Source: Palleniella intestinalis
GTDB taxonomy: Bacteria; Bacteroidota; Bacteroidia; Bacteroidales; Bacteroidaceae
Length of the DNA stretch: 64,000 bases
Reading direction: 5' to 3'
Assembly: GCF_013166595.1 (NCBI RefSeq)
Contig: NZ_JABKKG010000007.1
Location: 97,943-161,942, forward strand
The notes beneath the pieces are model-generated. The model did no database searches. It saw nothing but the letters and a program-made list of their open reading frames with translations, and was not told the DNA's origin. Shown here in pieces: positions 44,659-53,687 of the stretch (within the stretch, counting starts at the first letter, position 1; every line of letters begins with the position of its first letter). The translations under genes and the position numbers were made by a program.

Positions 44659-45447
44659 TCATTTTCCGAACATCTTTCTTATAACTCTTGCCGTAAACTC
44701 TAAAGTCTTGAAATAATTGCTTTCCACATCAGCAAGCGTAGCAATACGGACAAGAAGATTTGGGTGCACTATATCATGCTGCATACGTTTGGAGAAATGC
44801 TCGTCAAGTACTTTTTGGCGTTCTTCTTCTCTCTTTTCCTTTTGAGAAGACGAGACCCCTCCTTGAGCAAATTTGCAAATGAATTTTTCTATTTTCTTAT
44901 AGGAACGGTCTTTGATGATCAGTTCAAAGAACATTTGCTCCCAATCCGATACAATTCTCAAATCTTCTCGATAAGGTCGTTGTTTCAACAATGATGTATG
45001 AATGAATGTCGCTTGGTGGCTCAAAGAGTATATTGCCATAAGATAGGTTGTCGGCTGACTTACAGCTTTCCATACACTGGTATGGCCATCGGAAAAAGTG
45101 CATAGAGTATCTCCGGAGATAAAATCAGCATCTCCCAACAATGGAAGAACACTTTCTATTGTATCATGAGAATATAATGAGTCACCCGCATTCAGAAAAA
45201 GACAGTATTCGCCCCTTGCCTGAGCTATTCCTTTATTCATGGCATTATATATGCCATTGTCTTTCTCACTTACTTTATAATCGATTATTTCATCATACTG
45301 CTTCAACAGCTCGCAGGAACCATCCTCTGAGGCTCCATCTATGACAATATACTGAAAATCTTTACAGATCTGGTTGCTAACGCTTTCCAATGTACGTGCC
45401 AATCCTGCTTTATCATTATAGCATACTGTTATGATTGAAAGTTTCAT
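44659..45447 (-). CDS. Glycosyltransferase family 2 (WcaE-like)
   Basis: A 262-residue GT-A enzyme: MKLSIITVCYNDKAGLARTLESV, YIVIDGASEDGSCELL, DNGIYNAMNKGIAQARGEYCLFLNAGDSLY with the acidic site near 90. Overlaps the stop of the split acyltransferase by 4 bases. Confidence 0.92.
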   Translation of the reverse strand: MKLSIITVCYNDKAGLARTLESVSNQICKDFQYIVIDGASEDGSCELLKQYDEIIDYKVSEKDNGIYNAMNKGIAQARGEYCLFLNAGDSLYSHDTIESVLPLLGDADFISGDTLCTFSDGHTSVWKAVSQPTTYLMAIYSLSHQATFIHTSLLKQRPYREDLRIVSDWEQMFFELIIKDRSYKKIEKFICKFAQGGVSSSQKEKREEERQKVLDEHFSKRMQHDIVHPNLLVRIATLADVESNYFKTLEFTARVIRKMFGK

Positions 45448-46441
45448 ATACTTTTATTAATAAGTTTATTTGCTTTATCTGTTATCCAATAAAACAAATA
45501 AGAACCAAAAATCAATGCTTGTAAAAAGATTATCGTTTTCACCCCTCGCCCCACAGAGATGAAGTCATACGAAAGCAATGCTAAATTTGTACCATAGTAG
45601 ATTTGTAAAGTATTGTTTCCAACAACCTTATATACCACATGCAATTTTTCAATATTGAGTCTATCGAAAACACAATGCATCTTAGCCAATAAGAATACCA
45701 ATAAAGGGGTGATCAGAGTTGTCAATAGGAAATTAACATCCTCACCTTGGCACACTACCAGCCCCACAAAACTGAGCGTATAGAAAATTGTAATATATTG
45801 CTGCTGACGATAAGTATCACGAAACATTGCCAGATAGATTCCAAACACAAACATTGGAATACGATGCAGCATTGCAAGCTGAGACCAATGCATAGGGCAT
45901 AGCCATGTTACAGCCAAAACTATTGGAACTGTGAGAATTACCCCCCCATACGAGTTCGTACAATAATATAATAAAACAGAGGAAATAGGAGATAAAGTTG
46001 CAGAATTGCACTGACATACCAATCCACTCCTCCATGGTTGAACGTATAGTCCAATGTACTGAACATCCAAAGAATCTCACCACCTGACATTTCATATCCT
46101 CCAGCAAGTCTATCCAGAACAAGTATACTACCCATTAGCAAATAACAAGGTAATATCTTAATCAACCTATTCTTGTAAAAACCTCCTATACTATTTTTAC
46201 GAAAAGAATATGTCAATCCAAAACCACTAAGTAGAAAGAATATATCAACCCCAATAAATCCCCATTGAAGTATCATTCCTATATACCAAGGAAAACCTCC
46301 TACCCAACATTTGTAATGGTAAACAACTACAAGAACAATGGCTAAAGCCATCAGCCCTAAACGACATTTTGAAATATAGTCTGCCATATTTACTTGATGT
46401 AATCTCAAACTCATTCTTTTTCCTTTTTTATTTTTCAACAT
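45444..46441 (-). CDS. Membrane acyltransferase (family 3), frameshifted at G7 (OFF)
   Basis: Two overlapping frames together make one acyltransferase-3 protein of about 330 residues. The first frame (46441 to a TAA at 45938) has the family start YISKCRLGLMALAIVLVVVYH, GFIGVDIFFLLSGFGLTYSF and DWYVSAILQLYLLFPLFYYI, then ends RTRMGG-stop. The other frame carries on VILTVPIVLAVTWLCPMHW with the remaining helices to 45444. The break is exactly at seven Gs (45941-45947); eight would read RTRMGGVILTV without a stop. An ATG at 46387 (MADYISK) is the likelier true start. It would acylate the sugar chain at the inner membrane when ON. Confidence 0.85.
45941..45947 (-). repeat. G7 homopolymer (OFF)
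   Basis: Seven Gs on the coding strand between CGT-AT and TAATTC; the register ATG-GGG-GGG-TAA gives an immediate stop. One more G restores ATG-GGG-GGG-GTA. Confidence 0.9.
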
Positions 46442-46473
46442 AAATAGTGAATATTTCTCTATTGGACAATGAC

Positions 46474-46503
46474 GATCATCGTGTATGGAAATCCACGATG
46501 ATC
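46474..46503. other. Hairpin inside the polysaccharide operon
   Basis: GATCATCGTG (46474-46483) pairs perfectly with CACGATGATC (46494-46503). It lies in the 96-base gap between the GT4 stop and the split acyltransferase start and has no U tract. It could be an attenuator or mRNA stabiliser. Confidence 0.45.
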
Positions 46504-46537
46504 ACATATATCAAGACTAATTATATCTGTATGAGTA

Positions 46538-47758
46538 TTAAACTATTTTTCGATACAATTTTATGTATTGGTTGGCTATAATGTCATAAGAAAAGCGAGA
46601 CAGTACATCTGTACGGATAATGTCACGGCTATAGGTTGTCCCCATAGCATTACGTATCCCTATCTCAAGGGCATCCACCGTAAAGTCCTCACAAATCACA
46701 CCTGTGGCAGGAGTAATCTGTTCAGGAACTCCACTGCAAGGGAATGCTACTACAGGAGTACCGCAAGCCATGGCTTCCAACGGTGTCTGTGCAAAACCTT
46801 CCTGGAAAGAAGAAAGTACAAAATAGTCTGCCGCTGAATAATATTGAGACAGCAAGTTCTTATCGGAAACCAAACCGGCACACCGGATTTCAATATTACT
46901 TTTTGGCACATCCTTATATCCTCCAAGACAAATCAACATAACGCGATTGTCATCCAATCGTTCCAATGCCTCTATCAGCAATGAAAGTCCCTTGCGTTTA
47001 TCTTCTATGGCAAAAGATGAGAAAAGGAACACTTTCTTGTCCAACGGTATATCCAGCCTCATTCTGCAATCTTCCTTATCCAGCATTTGATACAGATTTC
47101 CTTCCACACCATTATGAATAAGCGTCACCGGACAATTTTTCAATATATCACTCGAATGGAAGAAATCCTGCATTTTCGAAGAAATCGCGACCAGATATGG
47201 TTTCTTTCCACTATTGATTGCCTTTTTCTTTATTTCAACATATATCTTATCCAACTTAAGATAAGTTTCTCCGGCATTCTGCTTGGCACTTACATAATGG
47301 AAACCACCCAAACCGGGATTCTCATCATGAATCGTCCAAACGACTGGTTTGTCTATTTTCTTAAAAAACGAAGGAAAATCAACAAAATCAGAAATCCAAT
47401 GCAGATGCACTATGTCTGCACTTTTTATCATCGGATGCTCCGTAAGGCAAGTATATTCCGTAACCGGAGAAGTGAAGAACATCGAGCCCGAAGTCTCAGC
47501 CTTACGGCGCAAATATTTAAGATACTCGAAACGTGGTCTGACAATGAACTTAACCACTTTCATCAATATGCGTATAAGAGTATTATCATATCTCTTATAT
47601 ACCGCATCCTTGACAGCAATAGCGACGCCATCACTTTCTTCTCCGCTCATCAGAAGCATAGAAGACTCTATGCCCGCCTCATTCAATGCGGCACTTATCC
47701 TCATGGCGCACCATGTTGCACCACCATCAGGAAGTTTACATACATGAACAACTTTCAT
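46538..47758 (-). CDS. Glycosyltransferase family 4
   Basis: A 406-residue GT-B enzyme: MKVVHVCKLPDGGATWCAMRI at the start, IVHLHWISDFVDF, and the C-terminal site KVFLFSSFAIEDKRKGLSLLIEAL ... ADYFVLSSFQEGFAQTPLEAMACGTPVVAF with E-x7-E. It resembles WcaL-like enzymes of capsule loci. Confidence 0.92.
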   Translation of the reverse strand: MKVVHVCKLPDGGATWCAMRISAALNEAGIESSMLLMSGEESDGVAIAVKDAVYKRYDNTLIRILMKVVKFIVRPRFEYLKYLRRKAETSGSMFFTSPVTEYTCLTEHPMIKSADIVHLHWISDFVDFPSFFKKIDKPVVWTIHDENPGLGGFHYVSAKQNAGETYLKLDKIYVEIKKKAINSGKKPYLVAISSKMQDFFHSSDILKNCPVTLIHNGVEGNLYQMLDKEDCRMRLDIPLDKKVFLFSSFAIEDKRKGLSLLIEALERLDDNRVMLICLGGYKDVPKSNIEIRCAGLVSDKNLLSQYYSAADYFVLSSFQEGFAQTPLEAMACGTPVVAFPCSGVPEQITPATGVICEDFTVDALEIGIRNAMGTTYSRDIIRTDVLSRFSYDIIANQYIKLYRKIV

Positions 47759-47761
47759 AAA

Positions 47762-48760
47762 TCACCAATAACATCCACCCTCAACGCCATCGGCTTTCTG
47801 AGGTTTTTCTGTTTCGTCAGGGCGAACCCAATATTCATTATAATAGGTTGACGCATAGGGATGTATTTTTATATATCCCTCATCCGTTTCCCAACGCTTT
47901 CCTTTTATGCCAAAAAGTAATTGTAACACACCACCTAAATGTATTGCCTGCTTTCCACAATCTTTAGCATAGGCTGCAAGAGGAAACCCATAAGCTCCAC
48001 ATCCCAACAGACAGACATCATAGTCCACTGCATCCATCTGGCGCTTCATATAGTCAAGAGCATCAAACCAGTCATTAAAATTTTCATCCGCACATCCTAA
48101 AGTCTGAACTGCCTTAATTGTATGAAGCTCAAATTCTGGCAATATATCAGGACATTGGGGAAATAATTTTTCCCTTCGTGCATATTGTTTTCTAATTGTT
48201 TCTTCAAAAGGATGTATCACAAGAACTTTTTTCCCCTTCAATGCGCGTGTCCATGGGTTTTCCGTCAACAAAGGAGTCATTAATTCACGGTCAACCTTTA
48301 CAGACGAAGCTAATTCTTTTTTGAAATCTGCTTCATTATAACACCAGCTTCCAAGAATATCCACTTTTGACATACATTTTACCATCAAATCGTAAAATTT
48401 TCTCAAAGCTTCAATATCATCAGAGGGGAAGAATCCGGAAAGTTGATTGAACATCGGAATAAGAATCGGATTCAAGAAATTTGGCTGCCCTCTCCATATG
48501 ATATATTTCACATTGGAACGATACTTGTAAAATGTGTATTTCAAATTCTCCAAAACCATCATTTCCGTATGACCTAACCGAGCAATCATCAAAGGTTTTC
48601 GTGATTGGATAGCATCACATATTATTGACATGATTTTTTCTTTATCCTTTTCACTTTCTTTGGTAAAGAAAGATTCTGCATGCGGACCAATTATTTTTCC
48701 ATATAAACTACGCATGCGCATTATTATTCGCGCATGCAGACTACATTTTACAACTTCCAT
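47762..48760 (-). CDS. Putative GT-D-fold glycosyltransferase-like protein
   Basis: A 332-residue soluble protein. KPLMIARLGHTEMMVLE (about 53-69) and the C-terminal VCLLGCGAYGFPLAAYAKDCGKQAIHLGGVLQLLFGIKGKRW (about 247-288) match a family of capsule-locus proteins thought to be GT-D-like glycosyltransferases. An internal Met (MRMRSLYG) could be the true start. Sugar specificity is unknown. Overlaps the next acyltransferase by 13 bases. Confidence 0.65.
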   Translation of the reverse strand: MEVVKCSLHARIIMRMRSLYGKIIGPHAESFFTKESEKDKEKIMSIICDAIQSRKPLMIARLGHTEMMVLENLKYTFYKYRSNVKYIIWRGQPNFLNPILIPMFNQLSGFFPSDDIEALRKFYDLMVKCMSKVDILGSWCYNEADFKKELASSVKVDRELMTPLLTENPWTRALKGKKVLVIHPFEETIRKQYARREKLFPQCPDILPEFELHTIKAVQTLGCADENFNDWFDALDYMKRQMDAVDYDVCLLGCGAYGFPLAAYAKDCGKQAIHLGGVLQLLFGIKGKRWETDEGYIKIHPYASTYYNEYWVRPDETEKPQKADGVEGGCYW

Positions 48761-49380
48761 GATATATTTCTTTTTACTATTTTTGCAGGCTGTCCTACAA
48801 TTATCGACGAAATTTCACTCTTTGTAGATGCTGTTACTACAGATCTAGCACCAACTATGCTGCTATCAGCAATCTTAGCACCTTTCAGTACAAAAACTTG
48901 CTCACCCAACCACACATGATTACCAATAATTATGTCCTGAGGAGTGTTTATTACTTTATTCTCTTCATCCATAATAACATGGGAATCAGATGTCCTTACG
49001 ACACAGTCTTTTGCCAATAGTGTACCATCACCTATCGAAATCTTTGTATCAGCCATTGCAGATAGACAGCAGCCTGGTCCAATCCAAGTTCCTTTGCCTA
49101 ATTCTATACAACTTTCTTCTTTTTCAAAAGCAAATGTAACGCCACTGACACAGATACCATCCCCAAACTTCACAACATGATTATTTCCTTGAAAAAAGAA
49201 CTTGCAATTCTCCAGTATAACATTTTTTCCTGCCAATATTCTGTTATTTTGCCCCTTATCAGATATATAAATATTTCGGGTGCAAAGATGTCCTTTGATT
49301 ATTGTCTTATGTAAATTCCTTAACAATAAATAATTCCATTTATATCTCAAAATTTTTAATAAAAAAAATAATTTGTTCAT
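48748..49380 (-). CDS. LbH-fold acetyltransferase
   Basis: A 210-residue hexapeptide-repeat enzyme: NRILAGKNVILENCKFFFQGNNHVVKFGDG through ISIGDGTLLAKDCVVRTSDSHVIMDEENKVINTPQDIIIGNHVWLGEQVFVLKGAKI, ending VGQPAKIVKRN. The catalytic His is in TSDSHVI. It has no G/C homopolymer, unlike its broken neighbours. It probably O-acetylates a sugar. Confidence 0.85.
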   Translation of the reverse strand: MNKLFFLLKILRYKWNYLLLRNLHKTIIKGHLCTRNIYISDKGQNNRILAGKNVILENCKFFFQGNNHVVKFGDGICVSGVTFAFEKEESCIELGKGTWIGPGCCLSAMADTKISIGDGTLLAKDCVVRTSDSHVIMDEENKVINTPQDIIIGNHVWLGEQVFVLKGAKIADSSIVGARSVVTASTKSEISSIIVGQPAKIVKRNISWKL

Positions 49381-50395
49381 TTCTTGAATTCTATTTTATA
49401 GTTAAATAAAGTCCCAAAACGCTTATCTATCCATAAAGCTACATATATAGAACTCACCAGCGTAATTACCAGTACAAAAACTGCTAAAAATACATCTCCT
49501 TTGGGATTGTTCAAATCATACCATGGATAATATCTTTTGGCAACAATAGACACACCCAACCATGCCCCTTTTATTATCATGCAATGCAAACACATCACAT
49601 GTAAGGATAAGACACCTATTTTTGAAAGATATCTACTAATAGTTTTATATTGCGAAATTATGGACGAGGCAATGATAACAACAGAGATTCCTATCAAAGC
49701 ATATACGAAGCAACCCACGAAACTTGTTATTGTCAAAGACCACATATCTGTGTAGATGTTAGGGTGGAACACCAAAGCCATACTGAATATTCCAAGAACT
49801 ATATAGTTCCAACGACTATTAACAAGCCAACCGTATATTGTTCGCTTGTTATTTCCCCATATCTTATTGTAAGCGACATCGCCTATATAGAAAAAAGGAT
49901 AAGCCAATAATGATTGCGACAAACAACATGGCAAATCCAATTTACTACACACCATGCCGCAGCCTAAAACTCCTGTAACTATAGCCAATAGAGGGGGGGG
50001 GGGAATTTAAGTCTACTATTTATCCAGTGTAATATATTACATGTAAAAAGACTTATTAAGAACCAGATTGCTAAGGGATGGAAGGACAGAAATATCCCCT
50101 TTATTTCTTCTATATTTTTATAAGAAGCAAAAATAATTATGTCCATTACTATTGTTTGGGCAAACAAATATATTATATATGGTATTAATAGTCTACATCC
50201 TTTGTCTGAAAAAAACTGAATAAAAGACTTATTGGTTTTGCAATAAAAACCTGACAAAAAGAAAAATAGAGGCATATGGAACAAATATATAATTGAGATT
50301 ATTGCATCAAAACTTGATGATGCAATGTGCCCTACTACAACCAAAATTATCCCTATTCCTTTTGCTATATCTACGACCTCATTACGTTGTTTCAT
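49377..50395 (-). CDS. Membrane acyltransferase (family 3), frameshifted at C11 (OFF)
   Basis: Two frames make one protein of about 340 residues. The first (50395 to 49979) has VDIAKGIGIILVVVGH (usual family start with the catalytic His), FHMPLFFFLSGFYC and WFLISLFTCNILHW, and ends KFPPPLYWL-stop. The second runs from inside the tract to 49377 (LAIVTGVLGCGMVC ... YVALWIDKRFG). The break is at eleven Cs on the coding strand (49993-50003); nine or twelve would join the frames as KFPPPLLAIV. It would be an inner-membrane O-acyltransferase when ON. It overlaps the downstream LbH gene by 4 bases. Confidence 0.85.
49993..50003 (-). repeat. C11 homopolymer on coding strand (OFF)
   Basis: Eleven Gs on the plus strand; the coding strand reads TTC-CCC-CCC-CCC-CTC and stops 4 codons later. 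It is the longest homopolymer in the operon and the only one with Cs on the coding strand. Confidence 0.9.
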
Positions 50396-50485
50396 ATGAA
50401 TTCTTTGATGATGAAATAGTCCTATTTATGAAAATATCATTTTTGAGGAATTGTAACAGCACAAACGGATTTAATTTGCATAAAA

Positions 50486-51457
50486 TCACCTATTGAAATA
50501 TTTCTTCAATCCACCGAAATACCCAATCAATCCTGATATAAATGCATCACGTATCAGACTTGTTTTTGAATCATTGCCCAAAGTTACTCTATAATAATTT
50601 TTATAAGCACGATACAGATACTGGCTCATTCTGAATCCACGCCATTTACTTGGCTGCTCCAACATGATATTATATACCCTGTTACGTATGGCACAGTATA
50701 GCTTCCAATCAACATCCACTATAACAAGATAAGCATTGAATGTATCTGCATTTCGAACAACATTCTGTCTATCAACAGGATGATAGTGAATAGCCTTAAT
50801 GGTAGTCATACGATGAAATCCGGCTTTTTCCGCACGTATCTGATAATTAATTTCATCACCCCAAATAAACATCTCTTTTTTAGGATAACCGATTTTTTTT
50901 ATCAACCTTGCAGAATAAAGGATACCATTAAAAGGAGAAGCCCACCCTTCGACAATACCATTGGAATCTGCTTTCTTGCAGAATTCGCTATATGTTGCAT
51001 TCGGAACGAAAGAACATGCATCGCGGTCTTCGTCAGACAAAACTACAGGAGCTATATAATCCCTATCTTTCAAGAAAGGAACAAGTTCCTTCAAACAATT
51101 CTTATCGGGTTCTCCATCATCATCCATGACCCATATTCCATCAAAAGAATCGGATTCTGATGCAAGTTTCATACCAGTGTAAAATCCACCAGCCCCCCCT
51201 TCATTCTTCTCACATTTGTGATATTGAAAGAAAATACCATTTACATCCTGATTGCAATACCCTGCGGAAACTATATATTCATCAGTACCGTCTGTGCTTG
51301 CATTATCTATTATATAAACAGTCTTCGGCTTATACGTTTGCTGTTCTATAGCATTCAAACAGCGTTTCAACAGATTTTTTCTGTTGAAAGTTACAACTAC
51401 ACATCCTATATTATATTCATAATTTTTCATTTCCATCAAATAAAAAATTTCCTTCAT
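50486..51457 (-). CDS. Galactofuranosyltransferase-like GT2
   Basis: About 314-323 residues, depending on the start (ATG at 51457, 51436 or 51430; MKNYEYNIGCVVVTFNRKNLL is the natural beginning). Motifs of the GlfT2-like group are visible: IGCVVVTFNRKNLLKRCL, YIIDNASTDGTDEYI, CEKNEGGAGGFYTGMK and the metal site WVMDDDGEPD (about 108-117), then FIWGDEINYQIRAEKAG. With the UDP-galactopyranose mutase two genes upstream it probably adds galactofuranose. The EGGAGG codons contain seven Gs (51193-51199). Confidence 0.88.
   Translation of the reverse strand: MKEIFYLMEMKNYEYNIGCVVVTFNRKNLLKRCLNAIEQQTYKPKTVYIIDNASTDGTDEYIVSAGYCNQDVNGIFFQYHKCEKNEGGAGGFYTGMKLASESDSFDGIWVMDDDGEPDKNCLKELVPFLKDRDYIAPVVLSDEDRDACSFVPNATYSEFCKKADSNGIVEGWASPFNGILYSARLIKKIGYPKKEMFIWGDEINYQIRAEKAGFHRMTTIKAIHYHPVDRQNVVRNADTFNAYLVIVDVDWKLYCAIRNRVYNIMLEQPSKWRGFRMSQYLYRAYKNYYRVTLGNDSKTSLIRDAFISGLIGYFGGLKKYFNR
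51193..51199 (-). repeat. G7 tract in GT coding sequence (in frame)
   Basis: Seven Gs encode part of the conserved EGGAGG motif; the frame is intact. Conserved residues explain the Gly codons, so it is less likely to be a true switch than the acyltransferase tracts. Confidence 0.6.
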
Positions 51458-51557
51458 TCTTCAATTACAACAAGCTCATATTTAGATTAAAATCCAAGAA
51501 TCTTTTTAAATAAGTGAACAATCATCTTTCACCAACTATGTATTTTCTCTTTTTGTA

Positions 51558-52536
51558 TTATATATGTATAACTCTTTTTATATAATTAATAGCAATAGAT
51601 ATTGGAATACATGCCACTAATAAAGTAAAAAATATTATTACAGGATTTCTGCTTGCATAAATAAAATCCTGAAAATATGACAAATATATAAAGTTATGAA
51701 ATAGAAAAATATTCATTGAATGTTTTCCTAAAAAATCAAGAACTCTTTTCAGGTTTTCGTTAATTGTTAGCCTCGTATACAATAGTATAGTAATTATTGT
51801 GATAAACCAATCAAATTGTAATGTATTGAGAGCTCTTACACGTAGCCACAACATTATAATCAGCAACATAACAAGCGTTCTTGTATTAGGAATCTTCAAC
51901 CTGTCACAAAAATTCTCATTTGCCATTATCATGCCTATTACAAAAATTATAGAGTAATTCTTAATGCAATCCATGAATGGGACTGCTGTTGACAGTATTA
52001 CCCCCCCCCGAAATAGCATATAGCGGATTGGATTTCAAGAACTTATACAATAGCGGAAAAATAAAATACAATACAAGAATGCAACTCATAAACCACCAGC
52101 TACCATTATAACCTATTTTTCCAAAAACATTCAACAACCCAGTGATGTCCAAAAACAGATTCAAATATGGATAGCTGCCGTAAATTACATCAGGTGTTCT
52201 CCCTAACACAAATACTCCATAGGGAACAAACAGTAGCCAAATCAGCCAAAAAGTAGGAAACAACTTAAATACTCTATGGCTTACAAAAGATAGATAATTA
52301 ATTTCTTCATTTTTATTATTAGCCTGTATGGTTAATCCATAACCTGAAAGAAATACAAAGATTGCCACACACAACTTGCAAATCAATCCTAGTGTATTCA
52401 CTAAATAATGTTCGCCCCAAAGATGTATGTCATCAAACAAATCAGTAGCTACAAAAAATAAATGATGCCAAAGCAACATTAACAATGCTATCCCTTTCAG
52501 AACAGAAGTGTCTTTCTTGGTGAGATTGATTACCAT
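51558..52536 (-). CDS. Membrane acyltransferase (family 3), frameshifted at G9 (OFF)
   Basis: Two frames make one protein of about 325 residues. The first (52536 to 51961) has VLKGIALLMLLWHHLFF (catalytic His), CVAIFVFLSGYGLTIQ and WWFMSCILVLYFIFPLLYKFL, then shifts at YAISGGG and stops after 16 more codons. The second frame continues GGVILSTAVPFMDCIKNYSIIFVIGMIMAN to 51558. The tract is nine Gs (52001-52009); eight would read YAISGGVILSTAV unbroken. When ON it would acylate lipid-linked sugar at the inner membrane. Confidence 0.85.
52001..52009 (-). repeat. G9 homopolymer (OFF)
   Basis: Nine Gs on the coding strand in the register TCG-GGG-GGG-GGT-AAT; eight give TCG-GGG-GGG-GTA. Confidence 0.9.
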
Positions 52537-52538
52537 TT

Positions 52539-53654
52539 TTATATTATAATTTCCATTGCTTTTTCTACAATCGGAGCCATATCATAATATTTATATTCTG
52601 CCAAACGACCACCGAAAATAACATCACTCTCTGTTTCTGCCAACTGACGATACTGTTCCGCCAACAGATTATTACGTTCGTCATTAACCGGATAATAGGG
52701 TTCCATACCAGGTTGCCATTCTGTTGAGTATTCCTTACTAATGACTGTTTTGAGACAATCATAGACTTCTTGTCCAAACATCTCAAAATGCTTATGCTCA
52801 ATCACTCGTGTGTAGGGAACATCACGTTCTGTATAATTCACTACAGCGTTTCCTTGATAGTTCGCCACATCTTCCACCGTCGTCTCAAAAGACACAGTAC
52901 GATATTGCAGCCGCCCAAGTTTATAACAGAAATATTCATCAAGAGGACCTGTATAAACCAATTTTTCCGCTATCCCATGCCAATCACCCAAAGAAAAGAA
53001 ATCTGTATTCAGATGTACTTCAACACCATCCAACAATCCTTCTATCAGTTTATTATAACCACCGACAGGAATACCTTGGTATTTATCGTTAAAGTAGTTA
53101 TTGTCAAAAACCATTCTCACAGGCAGACGCTTTATAATAAATGCCGGAAGTTCTACACAGTCCCTGCCCCACTGTTTTTCCGTATATCCTTTTATCAATG
53201 TCTCATAAATGTCCTTGCCTATGAGCAACTGAGCCTGTTCCTCGAGATTTTGCGGTTCTCTGCCATTCAAATGTTCCTTTGCCTCTGCACGTTGTTCATC
53301 CAATTTCTTCTCTGCCTCTTCAGGAGTTTTTACTCCCCACATTTGATAGAATGTATTCATATTGAATGGCAGGTTATACAATTTTCCATGATAATTTGCC
53401 ACAGGAGAGTTTGTATAGCGATTGAATTCCACTATCGAGTTCACAAAATCCCATACTTCTTTATTTGATGTATGGAATATGTGTGCACCATATTTATGCA
53501 CATTTATTCCATCTATACTCTCACAATAAACATTACCACCTATGTGATTGCGCTTATCAATCACAAGACATTTTTTGCCCATCTGCTTTGCACGATAAGC
53601 AAAGGTTGCTCCAAAAAGACCAGAGCCTACTATAAGATAATCGTATTGCTTCAT
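52539..53654 (-). CDS. glf: UDP-galactopyranose mutase
   Basis: A 371-residue FAD enzyme turning UDP-galactopyranose into UDP-galactofuranose. FAD-binding YLIVGSGLFGATFAYRAKQMGKKCLVIDKRNHIGGN (4-39), YGAHIFHTSNKEVW with the substrate-site His, YTEKQWG and the C-terminal GRLAEYKYYDM are all present. It supports a galactofuranose-containing polysaccharide together with the GlfT2-like gene at 50486. Confidence 0.96.
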   Translation of the reverse strand: MKQYDYLIVGSGLFGATFAYRAKQMGKKCLVIDKRNHIGGNVYCESIDGINVHKYGAHIFHTSNKEVWDFVNSIVEFNRYTNSPVANYHGKLYNLPFNMNTFYQMWGVKTPEEAEKKLDEQRAEAKEHLNGREPQNLEEQAQLLIGKDIYETLIKGYTEKQWGRDCVELPAFIIKRLPVRMVFDNNYFNDKYQGIPVGGYNKLIEGLLDGVEVHLNTDFFSLGDWHGIAEKLVYTGPLDEYFCYKLGRLQYRTVSFETTVEDVANYQGNAVVNYTERDVPYTRVIEHKHFEMFGQEVYDCLKTVISKEYSTEWQPGMEPYYPVNDERNNLLAEQYRQLAETESDVIFGGRLAEYKYYDMAPIVEKAMEIII

Positions 53655-53687
53655 ATTTTTGGTATTACTCCATTTAAATAATTTTCT

